From NCBI GenBank assembly GCA_026261815.1, contig JAMPIT010000566.1, positions 27,367,001 to 27,431,000 of the forward strand: a stretch of DNA of 64,000 nt, in the 5' to 3' direction. Positions 24,223-37,694 of the stretch are shown in pieces. The first letter of the stretch is position 1. Every line of letters begins with the position of its first letter. The notes under the pieces are model-generated. The model saw only the letters and a list, made by a program, of their open reading frames with translations. It ran no database searches and had not been told where the DNA came from. This DNA comes from Monarcha castaneiventris obscurior (Eukaryota; Chordata; Aves; Passeriformes; Monarchidae). Made by a program: the position numbers and the translations under genes.

Positions 24223-25434
24223 TCAGATATCAAAAGAAAATATAAAACTATATTATAGATTGTGGTTAGTTGCAATATGTTGTTAGTAGCATGTAATTTC
24301 AGCTGCACATTTTAAAAACCAGATCTCATTTTCACCTTTGGATAAAGACATTATCAGAAATGATTGCAATATCTAATAAGTGTGCTCTAGAAATTTCATC
24401 CACTAGCCTCTAAAGGCCCTGCAGAACAAGGTAGATCATATGCAGTTTCATATTGCAGGGTGTAGTATAATATAGAGAAACATAGTTTGCACAGTCAGTC
24501 TCTTTCTCGACTCTAGCAACATACTTTTCCCAACTGATCTCAGCCTAACCCATTGATAGGAATACTAGAAATTCAGATAGTGACTTAAAATAACTTACTG
24601 AATATTTTTCCATAGCAATTTGAAGTTAGGATAGAAAAAATAGATTAAAATCTCTTTGCATATTATTATCTAAACCCCCTGATTTTTCTAACTTATCAAG
24701 GTGTAATTTTCTTTTTTTTAATTAATTTAAACTTTATATTTTAAATACATATATTCCTATGAGAATTTAAAATTCATTGTTCATTTTCCTAAACCAGAGT
24801 TATTCAGTCACATTTGTCTTACATATCCTTCCCAAATAAAATGTGTTGACTTCTCAGCAGTTTTAAACCAAAGAGTTGTTCACTTTGATGATTATAATTA
24901 GTCACTGAAGTATTTCAGACATTTTCAATGAAGTGGTATTTATTTTACAACTCTCGCTTTGAAGAAAAATTTTTAAATTGCATGTGATTAATAGAGATTC
25001 CCATTGTTACCAATACTACATCATAGAATAATAATTGGGATAGATTTTGTGCTTTCTTAAACATATAATGGCTGTCCTTCTTTCCTGTGATGAAATTTGA
25101 CCAAGTAGATTATACATTCCAGTATCATATCAGCAGGAGGAAGAAAATTTCCCTGGATATGACCCCAAAAGCAAAAACCCACCAGTAGTTTTATATATAA
25201 ATTCTTTTCATACAGGAAAAAAATTTACACAAACAAGAAAAGTTCAGAATTTCATTTCCCCATGTAACTTTAGTTTTAATTTGTTTGCTTGTGAAATGCT
25301 TTATGCTGAACGAGTCTAGGTTCTTTTGGAAAGGTGTATCATACTTAGTGTTTTGTAAAGGAAAATTCCAAGTTATTCACACAAAGACGTTTTTTCCTGT
25401 TCTTTACTCTGAATTGTGATCTTAAATAGTTGAA
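24223..25434. other. AT-rich unique non-coding DNA
   Basis: Nothing recognised. Confidence 0.5.
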
Positions 25435-25500
25435 ATAATAATAAACAATAAATAATAAATAATAATAAATTGTTAAATAATTTTTAAAATAAATTTTAAA
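25435..25500. repeat. (AAT)n/(AATAAAT)n low-complexity
   Basis: Repeated AATAATAAAC and AATAAATAATAAAT words run into AAATTTTAAAA. Confidence 0.8.
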
Positions 25501-28500
25501 AGTTTTTCTTGTGCTTTAAGTTGGTTATCTTTTCTTTTTCCCTGAGCTGAAGAGTCATTGAAGAGTCTGCTCCACAACATTGTCAAAATTTGAACTCTCA
25601 GCCTCCAAGAAGCTATCTCTTGGTCTGTATCCCAAATACATAGAGAAAATTATTTAAATAGACAACATGCCCATACATTTGGACTACTAGATACCATTGT
25701 CCCTCTTAGGACATGGACTGTCATCATCCTGCAGAAGGAAATAATGAAGCAACTCTTCCATTTTATATGCCACTCTGGTGAAAGATCTATAGCTGGAATA
25801 CGTGTTCTATTCTTTCATCACTCTTTATAGCTCTTGTTATTTCAGGGTGGTGCAGGGTATGTCCACTGCCCATGCTTTAGCAGCAATATAAGCCTGTGTT
25901 TAGACTGTTTGCATTGTCATCCTTCCAAAATTTCCCCAAAGAGAAAAAGTCAACTTTGTAAAACAGTGACAGTTTGTACCCTGGGGAAAAAGGAAATGGA
26001 ATTTTTTAGGCCAGTAAATTTAACCATTTTGCAATACCATTCCCTCAGCTGAATCTCAAAGATTCATAGCAACACTACTGTGCAGTTCCTTGCAAATACA
26101 GAAAAATATTTCAACTGGGATGGATCAGGAAACCAAAATGTAAGGATTTCAACGTATTCTGGCCAGGACATTCAAAACAACTTTTCTAAATTCTTTTGCA
26201 ATGACTTATATGCTATAAAAACATGGCTTCATTTGATTTAGAATGGTTATGGAATTAGGTCTATTATCTCATTGCCACATGTCCTTAAGGACTCACAATT
26301 TCAAGGATTTTTCAGGTCACCTTATAGAAAATAAAAACAGAAAGTAAGTGTTTTAAACTGTGTCACTGGATTGGATAAGATACAAATGAATGCATGTTTG
26401 AAAAGTGAACTAACAGTCTTATTGTCTGGACAGTTCCAGTGATTAAATACCAATTTTTTATACAGTACGCCAGCTGCAGATTACAGAAGTAATACTGTCA
26501 TGCTTAACTGTACTTATTAATCTGCCAGAGACAATAATTTGAATATCAACAAACTGGAAATGTTTGGTCAGTTGTTGAACTTGGTGCATCAGTTTACTGC
26601 CAAATTTTAGACAAACATGCTGTAAATTAATAGGGGCTTAAGATGAAAGTCAGACTATGGAGTTGAGAGCACAGAAAACTGAAATTTCAGGTATCAGTCT
26701 GTGAATTGCCAGTACTGGGATGTGGAAATGTTATCTGTAAGGGGCAGGTCAAGTGTTCAAGATCTAGCTCTGGAATGGTGATTCTAGCTTAGACTAGCTT
26801 AAGCAAATAAAAATTAGAGTTATGATTTTAAGGCGTTATTCTTTATCTAGGAAAACTTAGAGTCACAGAGAGAAGCCTCATGACCGAAGGTCAAAAGGGG
26901 CAAATATTGCAGAGGAACACATGAGCAGAAATAAAGCAGTAAAAGCACACCTGATTGGAATGAAGGTTAAATTTCATCTTTCTCCCCAGATGAATGATGG
27001 TATTTCACTTTCTTTGACTGATAAAAGTCACAAGAGTGACAATTTTTCTACTATTAATGCATTTTGCCAAAGAGTGTAGAAAAATACATAGCAGATAAGA
27101 TTTCTGGTTTGGAGAACTTTCCCGTACACTTTCCACCAGGTTAAGGCCTGTTTTGTTTTACTTTTTTTCTACTGAATGTTTTAGAAAAGAAAACAGAAAA
27201 GAAATTCTTTGGTCAAGAATTATGCCCATATGAAATAAACCATAACTGGAAAATAATTAAGTTAGGAGTGAGAAAAAGTTGGGTACAGTTTCATAGATAT
27301 AATATCATATGTATCTAATATGAAATTGATCAGTCAAATACTGTAGATCACTGTGAGGTTCATCTCTTCTAAACAGCTTTTAAAATACCTCTTTAGAATT
27401 CAAATCTAATCCAAATCTTTTTCTGGCAGCCATACAGTTTGTGAACCATGACCTAAAATAACTGTTCTGGAAGCTGTGCCAATACTTTCCATTTGCAGAA
27501 TCTCAGATATATCAGGGAAAGAAATAGCTGCTGGTTTATCTGACAGGTTTTTCCAGGTGACACAGTTCAATCTGAAAAAATGGGTTTTAAAAATGAATTA
27601 TCAAAAAAAGAAAAAAGAATTGGCAGAATTGAAAAACAAGACTGTAAAGACTGCACGGAGGTAAAAGCCCAGAACACACATGAATTTACCTGTCATATGA
27701 AATTATATTTTCTGTGATACTGTGCAAGATATACTGTAGATCTATAATTGTAAGCACTTAATTAAAATTGACTTAAAGGAAAGCCATAATTAAATTAATT
27801 TTTCACAGAGATGCATTCAAGTTATTTGGTCCTGTATAGGAAAGAGGGGGTATTCCTCTATTTATTCAGCCTTCTTCTTTAAGCAAGTAATTATTTTAAA
27901 TCATCTATTTTAATAGTAAATTCATTGTGATATAAATACAAGACCTTGCTGAGCAGTGCTGCCTGTAGTCTATCATGAGTTAGACAAATGTAAACTAAAG
28001 CCACTTCTATTAATTAAGGAGGCATAATTTGAAAATTGCAGGAGGCTGTCCATGATTCATGGATAGAAATTAGGAGTATTAACTTCTAAAAAATATTTCC
28101 AAGATCTTTGACATCTTGAAAGTCATTCTGCATAGCATAGTTTTATACACACAATCATAATTCATGTTGCATAGAATTTCCTTACAGGATCTTCAATTCC
28201 AACACATATTCTTAAAAAAACTCCAAAACAGAGGACAGCAATAATGCAAAAACTGTGTGGAGATTCTATTAGAAAGGCAAATTCAGTCTTTATTTTCCTA
28301 TTCTCACTCAGCAATTCGCAACAGACACAGGTATAAAGACAGTGTTAAATAGGTACATTCTCTGATTGTAATAAAGAACCTGTTTCAGCACATGACATTT
28401 GTGGCAGAATTTGCCACATCAGCATCTCATGCAAAAATAAAAATGGATTTTTTCTCAGTTATATTGATTATATTATTGTGATTGATTTATTATTCACTTA

Positions 28501-30716
28501 TGGGAGGGTATCGCATCATGATTTTTGTCTTGCCTGAAAAGAATAGCTTTAGACAGCTCACTTTCCACAGAATTCTTCATTTTCAGTTGGTGTGATATTG
28601 CACAGCCTATATTATGTGTTCTTAAGAAAGCCAGCATGAAGATTTATTTTCCATCAGTTTTTTATATTGACCACAGGCCATAGCTATGCTCATCATCAGT
28701 GCATTTCACGTTCACATCCCACAGGAGCTTCCTTCTCAAATGCACCAAGCCATTTGTCTTCATTCTGTGGTTGAAATCTATCGTGAATCTCTTGTCTGTG
28801 TTCTCTAACGCAGCTTGACCAGGCTGGCTGTGACATAACTAGTACATCAAATCAGGAAGATTTGACATTTTATTAAAATATGTCTATATTGCATTTAGAA
28901 TATGCAAAAAGAAGGGGGAAAAGTGGGGAAAAGTGGGGAAAAGGAGAAAGAGAGAAAAGGATTTTTTTTAATGATTTATGGTGGAATTTTAGTATTTTGA
29001 AAATGAACATTACTATTCTCCAACTCTCAGACTGATCTTATGTTTCAACTGTTCAATGTTCCATGATGTTTAAACCTGTTTAAGTCCAAAAGTAAAACTT
29101 ACTGATTTTGGAAAGTTCTCATGTCCATTTTGTCATTATCCCACTTGCACAAATCCTCTATAGCACATTTGATTTCAGTTACGGTTAGCACATTTACACT
29201 TCTGGTACTGCCCACAGAATTTGTGTTTTCATATTTCTTTTCAATTTCTTCTTACTGCTTCCACTTATTTCAAAGAATTAGCGTATTTTTCCTGTCATAG
29301 AGGTAATTTGCAAATTTGAATAAGGAAAATGAAAGAGGGTGCTTTTCTCTAATTTCTTTTAGTTTTTTATTAGCTGAATGCTACACTTGAAATATTTCCT
29401 ATCATATTACAGAAAATATTAATTGCTGTTTTTTCTTTATATTTCTTAGAAGACAAACCAGCTAATTATGCCTGTTCTGCTGTCTGACATTGTATTAAGC
29501 TAACTTTTCTGAGTACAATCACACAACAGGATAGTGATGACCCACCATGGACCTAGGCCCATGTTTACACTCCAGTTATACAATATAATATCAAATTTCT
29601 TGACTGATCAAAATCCCACCAGGTATTTTGAAATATTATCACACAGAATTTACTGTCCCGTCAGAAATGGCATGGTGTAAATACCAAAAATACTTTTTTT
29701 TCATTATGTGGTAGAAGAGTTTCTACAGATTCAAACTCTTTCATCCTTACTTATACTTTGCGTTTTAAAACCTGCATGTTTTCCATGCCATTCTGCAAAC
29801 ACTCATTGCTGCTTCTCTAAGTCTAAAATTTAATACACTGGACTACCTTTATTTTTCAATTTTATTTTTTCTGATTTAATGATCACTAAGCCCACTGCAG
29901 TGCTTGAAACAGCTATGGTACTTTGGCAGATATATTTATTCAAAGTAGACATATTCTCCAAAGCTTTAAGAACATAGTAAATTATGTAAAACAGAAAGGT
30001 ATTTATATAAAAAAAAATAAACATTTAACAAAAAACCTCACAACAAAACCAATTTTTAAAAAAGTGTCAAACCCATGCACAAAGGAAAGAGATATGATCA
30101 AGATCTATAAAAGGTAGGAAAAGCAAAGTTTTTCATCTACATGTAGAAAAGTATTTATTAATTAAAATTATTTCAATGAGGAAGTAGTGTACAACCTCTT
30201 ATTACCTTCATGCTGTGTAGTAGAATACTAAACTACATTCAGCAACTGGAAACTACCTCAGGCAGAAAAGCCTGCCCTTTATGCCGTAAAAGTGTGTCCC
30301 TGTCCCATTCCCTCCAACAGGAAACCTGGGCACTTGCTGTAAACATCTGCATTCTACAGCACTGACAATTTAGCTGACATGAAGTGTTTAGATTAGGCAG
30401 ATAAATTCCTATTCTGGTAGACTGAGCCATCTGTGGTATTTGCTAGGAAGTGGTAGGCAGATGCTGACACTGTCAGGACTGAAACTGGTGTTCCACAGCA
30501 ACACCAGGATCTATCCCTCTAGATGCTCCTCAGCCAAACTGGGAAAGCACCCAATCCCCTATGGTGATGCCCAACATCCCAGACAGGTGCTGAAACAAAA
30601 AAAATTGATTGAAGTAATTTTGAGGTGCTCAAGACTAGACTTGTGATTCAAAAACTGCATTTGGAGGCTGCTCTTAGGTTATATACTTAAAGCCTATTCA
30701 CCATAATCACAAAGGT
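25501..30716. other. AT-rich unique non-coding DNA
   Basis: Over 5 kb with no recognised repeat family, exon or RNA gene. It contains a purine run (separate entry at 28912). The segment 30430-30640 is less AT-rich, but I could not assign it. Confidence 0.5.
28912..28966. repeat. Purine tract with (GGGGAAAAGT)n
   Basis: GGGGAAAAGT is repeated about three times and followed by GGAGAAAGAGAGAAAAGG. All purine except the T of each unit. Confidence 0.75.
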
Positions 30717-31312
30717 ATGGAAAAGACAAGACAGAAGAGGAACACCAATAACCTTGTGCAAACAGACCACCCTGACTTGGCCACTCCTGAAGTTGTCAAA
30801 GGGGGATCAACCAGCCTTGTGCCCACCTGTGAAATCTACTTGGAGGAGTCTGACAAATTCTCCCTAAAATCTCTTTTAGGCTTCAAATTATTGCCTAACA
30901 AGGTACAGGGCATACTAGGGGAGGTTGGAAAAAAGTATTTTGGGACCATGCAAAAGATATTTCTAGGGATATTATAGAAACAAATGCAGTAAAAGGAGGG
31001 ATAAGAGTGGGAAAACAGGGGAAAGAAGATAAAGGGGCTGGTGAGATGAGAGCAGGGGGTGGTGCCCAGCCATGTCTGCACCAGCCCGTGCAATCTCTCC
31101 TTGCCCTTCTAAATAAACCCAGTCTGTGAGGGTTTCATGGACAAGGGCTTCCCATTGCACATGCCTATGTGAGAGGGATGAGCACCCACTCTGCCACTGT
31201 GCTGAGTGCATAAGCCAGGAGCTGGGTGCTGACACCAGGAGACACTGGGGTGTGTGTGTTTTTCCTTGGGTTACCTTAATTTTCTCTGTGTATGTGTATG
31301 AATGTGTCATTC
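30717..31312 (+). mobile_element. Probable LTR of an endogenous retrovirus
   Basis: A moderately GC-richer block in an AT-rich setting with an LTR-like promoter layout: a TATA-like GATAAAGG (about 31027) followed about 85 bp later by AATAAA (31112-31117) and a GT-rich tail (31250-31310). That spacing matches the remnant LTR at 57957-58431. I could not fix either end and saw no target duplication or primer-binding site. The downstream segment 31313-31720 may belong to the same element. Chance open frames run through both strands. Family not identified. Confidence 0.4.
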
Positions 31313-31725
31313 ACAAACAAACTTCAAGCAGTAGCAGCTGGCACAAGAGGTCTGAATTCCAGCTACAGCGGAGGGAAAAGATATGGAAACAAAGGCTCTT
31401 CAAGTCAGATACAGCAGAGACCTCAGAGCAGAGCTGGTACCTGAGAAACTGCAAGCCTGCTTCAGTTTCTGGGGAGACTGTAGGTCTAGAGGAGCTCCTG
31501 AAGACAGTTTTTTCTGTTTGTAAATGTGTGTTACAAGAACAGCTGGAGTGGAGCTGCAGTCTCAGAGGTTCACATATCCCAGGTGCCACCAACTGGGCAG
31601 AGTAGGGGTAGCTGCTGGGGTGACTGGCTGCTGGGACCCTTCCCCATGAAGGTGAGAGTAACTCAGGTTCTTGTCAATAGATCCCTTGGGGCGGATTACA
31701 GTGAAAATACTTTGAATGATTAGTG
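31313..31725. other. Possible internal/leader part of the preceding element
   Basis: Continues the balanced composition of the putative LTR and ends abruptly at the TA repeat. Open frames here (up to 159 codons crossing from the LTR, 93 on the other strand) show no recognisable retroviral domain. Confidence 0.25.
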
Positions 31726-31729
31726 TTTT

Positions 31730-31733
31730 TTAA

Positions 31734-31764
<31 letters not shown>
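31730..31764. repeat. (TA)n microsatellite
   Basis: About 35 bp of TA dinucleotides with one TACATA interruption. Confidence 0.9.
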
Positions 31765-32029
31765 GCAGGTTTTTTGGAACAATTTGGTTGCAATGGAAAG
31801 CAGGTATGTAGCTGTTCTGGTTATTATTATCTATAGTAATATAGCATTATGAAGGCATAAAAATATGACTTTTAAAAATGTTTAGGAAAAGAAAGAAAGA
31901 GAAAAGAAGGATTAGAGTACAAAGACACACAATCACCACCCATGGATCTGCAATGAGGCTGAACTGTTGAAGCTTAGATGACAATTGGCTGAAGTGATGG
32001 CCTTGATCCATCTTGATCTGTTGTGGGGA
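31765..32029. other. Non-coding spacer
   Basis: AT-rich to about 31900, then less so. The last ~50 bp may be the diverged edge of the following repeat. Confidence 0.4.
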
Positions 32030-32385
32030 GAGGAAGAAGCCCACAAAACACAAAGTCCAATGGGTTAAAATATGCTCAAGCTGGGTAGGAAGGCCTCAGT
32101 AGCTCCCTTGTGTGAGAGGGAAGTTTTACACTGCCTCTTGCAAGAGACTCTGGATCTGTTGCAATGCTTTTGGGTCATGTGCAATCCTCTGGTGGAAGGG
32201 CCTAAGGAGTGGGTCTGGGGGGAGCTTTGGGGGTCTTTGTGGGTTTATGATCCCTTCTTAGCTCCTCCCCATTCAGCACAATTAAACTAGTAATGCCCCA
32301 TTGGACCTTCCCCAGGGGGAGAGCAGGACTTTTACAACTGGGCAAATTGTATAAGGAAGGTCAACTAGCACTAAAAGAAGCACCA
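32030..32385 (+). repeat. Unidentified interspersed repeat, copy A
   Basis: Homologous along its length, same orientation, to 62960-63310. Matching blocks are TCCAATGGGTTAAAATATGC (32056) vs TTCAATGGGTTAATATGGCT (62994), TCTTGCAAGAGACTCTGGAT (32136) vs the same region at 63069, TTTGGGGGTCTTTGTGGGTT (32227) vs 63148, and ACAACTGGGCAAATTGTATA (32334) vs 63236. Divergence is substantial, so both are old. The repeat is dispersed, not tandem (31 kb apart). It is most likely an LTR or other retroelement piece; I could not find termini or name the family. Confidence 0.75.
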
Positions 32386-33552
32386 TCCCCCTTTCAGGAT
32401 TTGCCTCTTATCAGCCTCAAAGCTGGGTTTGTAGCATCCAGGTGGTGAAAGTTAATCTCCTCTGTCTTATGCAGACTAGCCATTACACTCCCAAAAACTC
32501 ACCTCCTCCTTTGAGGGATGCAAACCTGGCCTCAACAAAGCACCCTGGGATCTCCACAAATGGGAAATATTTTGAGTCATTAATCATTAATAGTTAAGTC
32601 TCTCACACCAAGCATCCAAAGATGAAGAATCCACATTATGTATAAATACAAGCATGCTCTAGCACAGGACGTCAGTCCTGATCAGCTGAAAAAGAAGGAA
32701 CAATTTCAGGAATTCACCTTTGTGAGAAGGCTGTGCCATCCATATGTGCCAATCCATGTGGCTCTGTGTGTGCATGTGCAGCTTTGCACATCTGTGTATA
32801 TGCATGTGTGTGAACACATTTACTGGAAACACTATTCCCAGTGTGCACATTATTTACTGGAAACTTACGATCAGCCTCACTGCTGGTTAAACCTAGGGAC
32901 ACAAAGCCAAACCAGCCTCAGAATTACCAGAAAAAGAAGAAAAAGATAATTCAGTTGTTGTTCGTATTCTTTCCCTTACCTTAAGAACATTCAAAGATGC
33001 TTCCTTCCCTTTTTAAGGTGTTCTACTGTGACTGTTAGGTGTGTTATGGTTGAGTACTTGTGGGAAAAAAATATAATATTCTATGGAAATTAGGTAGGGA
33101 ATGCAAGGTATGTGTCTCTGTCCCAGGGATGTGATCTGTGGGTAGAACAAACAAAAGAAAAAATTCATTCTTTATATAAAATAATAAACTAAAATGTATA
33201 GGTCTGACTGTGAAAAATAATTTCAGAACTTTACAGAACTCATTTTACATATGAGGTAAATCAATAACTCTTTGCTGTATATTCATAATGGAGTTATTTA
33301 ACAAGCATACTAATGAGTTAGTGCAACTCAGTTTGGAATATTCTTCTGTATTCATAAAGAAATGTCTATCTGGAAACCTTTTAGACTTCTTATGTTCCTT
33401 AAGAAAATTTCCATTTAGTGACAGTTTCCAACAAGGTACTGTCAAGGCCCCCAAAAAGGAAATAAAGAATCAATCACCAATGCACAGCACCATAGTAACT
33501 TCATCAGTTACTTAGGACATTGCACCACAATCATGTAATACTTCATTTTACT
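32386..33552. other. Non-coding DNA, possible repeat margin
   Basis: Positions 32386-32560 may be the non-aligned continuation of copy A. From 32560 on it is AT-rich and unique except for a TGTG/CATG-rich stretch near 32755-32815. Confidence 0.45.
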
Positions 33553-33599
33553 GTATTACTGTAATATGAGTACAAATTACTCATATTACCGAGTAATAC
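33553..33599. repeat. Hairpin with a 20-bp stem
   Basis: Inner arms GTAATATGAGTA (33561-33572) and TACTCATATTAC (33578-33589) are perfect complements around a 5-nt loop. After a 2-nt bulge the stem continues with GTATTACT (33553-33560) pairing with AGTAATAC (33592-33599). It ends 26 bp before the next LTR. Function unknown. Confidence 0.85.
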
Positions 33600-33620
33600 T
33601 TCAGGTGGCTGACCGAATTA

Positions 33621-33625
33621 CAAAG
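33621..33625. repeat. Imperfect target-site duplication, left (CAAAG)
   Basis: Pairs with CAGAG at 34211-34215 (4 of 5 bases) on either side of the LTR. Confidence 0.55.
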
Positions 33626-34210
33626 TGTTGTTGTTTCACCCCAAGCCCCAAGCTGCTGCTTATTCACTCCACTACCAGTAGGACTGGTGAGACCATTGGA
33701 AGGGTAAAAGCTGGAAAACTCGTGAATTGAGGTAAAGACATTTGATAAGAAATGCAAAGGCCACACACACAAGCAAAGGAAAACAAGGAATTAAGTCACT
33801 GCTTCCCATGGGAAGGCAGGTGTTCAGCCATCTCTGGGAGAACAGGGCCCCATCACATGTAATGGTTGCTTGGGAAGACAAACACCATCATTCCAAACAT
33901 CCTCCACTTCCTCCTTCTTCTCCCCACTTTATACACTGAGCATGATGCCATATAGTCTGGGATATCCTTTTCATCAGTTGGGGTCACCTGTCCCAACAGT
34001 GTCTCCTCTCAACCTCCCATGCATGCACAACTTCCTCACCAGTGTGGCATTACAAAAAGCAGACAAGACCTTAGCTCTGTGTAAGCCTTGCTCAGCAATA
34101 ACAAAAATATCTTTATATTCTCAATCCTGTGTTCCATACAAATGCAAAACATAGCCCCATACCAGACACTGTAAAGAAAATTAACCCTACCCCAGCCAAA
34201 AAACAGCACA
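33626..34210 (-). mobile_element. Near-complete solo LTR, antisense (TGTCATGG family)
   Basis: Plus-strand edges are TGTTGTTGTTTCACCCC (33626) and CCAAAAAACAGCACA (ends 34210), giving TG...CA in either orientation. Read on the minus strand it starts near 34210 with the family's leader (antisense of GAAAATTAACCCTACCCCAG, 34177), has a TATA box (antisense of TTTATA at 33928-33933) and ends with the degenerate polyadenylation/3' region near 33626-33750. A 4-of-5 match at the flanks suggests a 5-bp duplication and therefore an intact solo LTR. Related pieces in the window are 23896, 43074, 45870 and 63657, and probably 60411. It is a common avian LTR; the family name is not certain. Open frames of 65-94 codons are shadows. 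Confidence 0.85.
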
Positions 34211-34215
34211 CAGAG

Positions 34216-37200
34216 CTAATGAAAGCATTTTCACTCTGTAGCTCAATTATGCACACATTAGAGTTATTTTTCCTTTCTAATTATCTCTTTGGAGCTGTGT
34301 GTCATAAAACTTATCTGATATGGTACAGTTTGCAAAATATAGCTAATTATTATTTTCATAGGCAAGTTAAGTTTAAAAGTTTGTCTGCAATTAATAAAAA
34401 TAAATTAGGAATGATGAAAAACAGAATTATGAAACTTAGCTAAATATTACTTTCAACTCTCTGCCATAATCAGAAATATTTAAACAGAAAACAGAACTCC
34501 CTAAACAAATGTTGTTATACACTGCTCTTTAATTCCAGCAAGTGTAAACCAATAAAAAAGTGTTCTGAAGACAGCATTGGACAAAATGATGAAACCTGTT
34601 TTCTCTCTGCAATGGCTGTCTAACCATTGAATATAAATCAAAATCAATAATTACTTCATGTAAACTACTTTGAGAGCAGGGCTTGAGCATCCAATCTTCT
34701 TTTTGAATGATGTCAAAACTTCCCAAAGTCATACCAGATACTAGACTCACCGAGTATAATGTTGTCTCTTTTATATAAAAAAAATATGCAAATATCAGGA
34801 TTGAGTCCTTAATCCTGCAACATTCTGACAAGTTTAGGGGAAATTCTCTCTGCTTGAAGGTATTTAATAATTCATAGAATAACACACACGTTTTCTTCCG
34901 ACTATAATAATGGTTTCTAATATTTTTTTATTTTCCTGAAACAGGGCAGGGACTAATCTAGTCTAAGATATTGTTCCAGTCTACTCCGTAAAGTAAGATA
35001 CTATGAAAATATTCTCTCCTGGAAATAATGTCTGGCAAGCTATCCCTATTTGTGACATTCACTGCTGTAAAACATAACAGAAAATTTTTTTTCAAGTTTA
35101 CTTAGAAACAAGCAATATATGTAGATAAATAAATATTTTAAATCAATTAAATAATTCTCATTTTAATTGCACATTTTTATTCTTGGAATTTAGGTAGATT
35201 TTGAATCTAATTCATCTAGATTGATTACATATTTCTTTCAAATAGATGAATAAATATATTTTGTACACTATGTTATTTCAAGCAGTATCCCTGAAATAAA
35301 TATTTAATTTTTACAAGACCAACAAACAAAATACTTTAGATTTTTCATATTTAGATGTAATCTAATCTTTTAGAAAGATACCTATAGGTTATATGGGAAA
35401 ATTGTGTCTGTTCCAAACCCAGTGAACAGATTTAAAAAATTATCCATTCTTTCCAATGTTTCTCAGAAAAGTAGCAATGAATGCAATTTATAAACATGAA
35501 TTTTACAGGCTTTTTTAAAGAACAATAGCTTAATCACTTAAATGCGAGACCAGACCAGATTCAATTGCATTAATTTTTTTTCTTAGTAAAATGCACAAAG
35601 ATTTTCAAAATTATGAGGTAACAGTAAAAACCTTTAAGGATTAAATTCAGGAATGCAGTTTGCCAGTTCATGCAACACAATAACTATGTGCGATGTTCTC
35701 ATAATAAATCTAATAATATGGTAACATGGTTCTTCTTACTGTTGTCATTAACAATATATATCAAAAATATCATAAACAATTCTCTTTATAATTGTGTTGA
35801 CAAGCAGCTGAAAAATAAGAAATTTTCTTAAACTGAAAAATCACCCATGCTTTAGACTGATACAGGATATTATAGTTAACCTAATATCCCAAATGATGGC
35901 ATAATAATGCTACTTTTCATATGCATTAAGTCTGAGTACACATGTAAGAGAAGCCTAATAATTTAAGAGACATGCATCAAATAAAGATTACAAAGACAGA
36001 GGTGTCTAAATGTGGCTTATAAATGTGACATACAAGCATTCCACTCATGCATAACAGTAAGCAGAGCAATATTCCAGATCTTCCCTTTTTGATTGTGTGG
36101 GTTTTCTGGGTTTGTTTTTTTTTTGGTTTTTAAAATAATTTCAGGAATTCTGGTGTAACATATCATGATAGATTATTTGAACAAGTTAAAAGGGTGTGGT
36201 AAATACAAACGAAAATTTAACCCAAAGCAAATTCTATTATACGTAAGATATAGGAATTATATGTGGCTTAGCACTTTACAAATAATGTGTTCATAATTCT
36301 CATCCTTACGCTTCCTCAGTACTTTACTGAAAAATGCAAGTCTCCAGTTTCATATAATACCTCAGTTTAATGGACTGAACACTGCAAGTACTCCCCTTGG
36401 AAAATGTAAGTATAATTGCTTGTTATTGTTATGTTTATGAGTTGATAATTCATCAGGCACTGAGTTGATAGATGCTCTGCACAATATTTTTGGTTTTCTA
36501 TGCACTAATTAGGAGTAAGAAATCCTCCCCTAAAATGTGGCTTTCAAAAGGCTTGAAAGGAGTAATTTTTAGAAGTAATATACAATCTATTTACTTGACG
36601 GACCTGAATGGCTGTTTTACCAGTGTTTTTTCATTATTTAGCAGTGATATCTACACTATGATTCAGCTGTAAGAATTTAACCATTCTTTGTAAATATTTC
36701 AGTCACATAGCAATATGTTATTTCTAGAATGTTCCATTAGGTTGATTGTCTTCTGACAGCAGCAATCAGTAATACTCAGCATTATCTTTCAGATTAATAA
36801 ATGCCTGCGGTTCTCTTGGTATTATAAAGGCCCATTTAAGCCCTACTTTTATGTGTTTCTAAACAGATTTTGGCCAAATCATTTTCAATTCAATCACTGA
36901 AGCTTCACACTAATAATATAAAACATTAAGAAAATCAGTCACTGTGTTTCTAGTTTAGGTGATATTGTATCCTGATACAGGTGATTTTTATTGGTCTAAA
37001 AAAATCCACAATGTAACAAGCACTTTGGTCAGCCATTAAACTTTGTTATTTTATGACTTTTAGAGACCAGATTTCTGATATGTGACCATAAACTTTACAT
37101 TACCTGATTTTTTCAAAACCATTTTACTCCCCTTGATGGAGACTGAGAAACAGTTTTCTGCATGTACATTCTAATTTTGGAAAAAACACCTTCAAAAATA

Positions 37201-37694
37201 TCTGATGAGTTTTGGAATAGATCCTCTACTCTCTACATATGCAAATAATAATTAAGATACATTAAAAAAAAAGCTGCATATTTGACAAGTTAGATACATG
37301 ACAATGTTGAAAAATACTTCCTCTTTTGTTTCTACAATGAGAATGGGTGTGTAATGATACATTTTTTAGGTGCTAGTGTAAATTCTGGGAGTTCCATAGT
37401 CCAAAAACCATGCTAACAAGAAACAACATGAGATATTTCAATGATTCAATGATTCATTCAGAAAATTACCCAAAATTCTGAAAGTGAACCTATATTTTAT
37501 GAAACACTGTTACTTGGAGCTTTTTCCTTTCCATTCTATATGAGCTGACAATGGGCATAAGAATATCATAGGAAAATACTTGCTTTATTTTAGTCTTGTA
37601 AAATACCAGGCTACTTAGTCATTGGAAAAAAATGTCGAACCTGCACCCATGGCACTATTAGCACCATGCTCTCCTCCACTGAGCTGATCTCAGT
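34216..37694. other. AT-rich unique non-coding DNA
   Basis: About 3.5 kb with no recognised repeat, exon or RNA. It has T-rich runs near 36110-36130, and a 118-codon minus-strand open frame (34529-34885) with no recognisable family. Confidence 0.5.

Noticed and set aside
31730..31764. TA run as a promoter TATA box
   Set aside because: It is a 35-bp dinucleotide microsatellite with no downstream transcript evidence.
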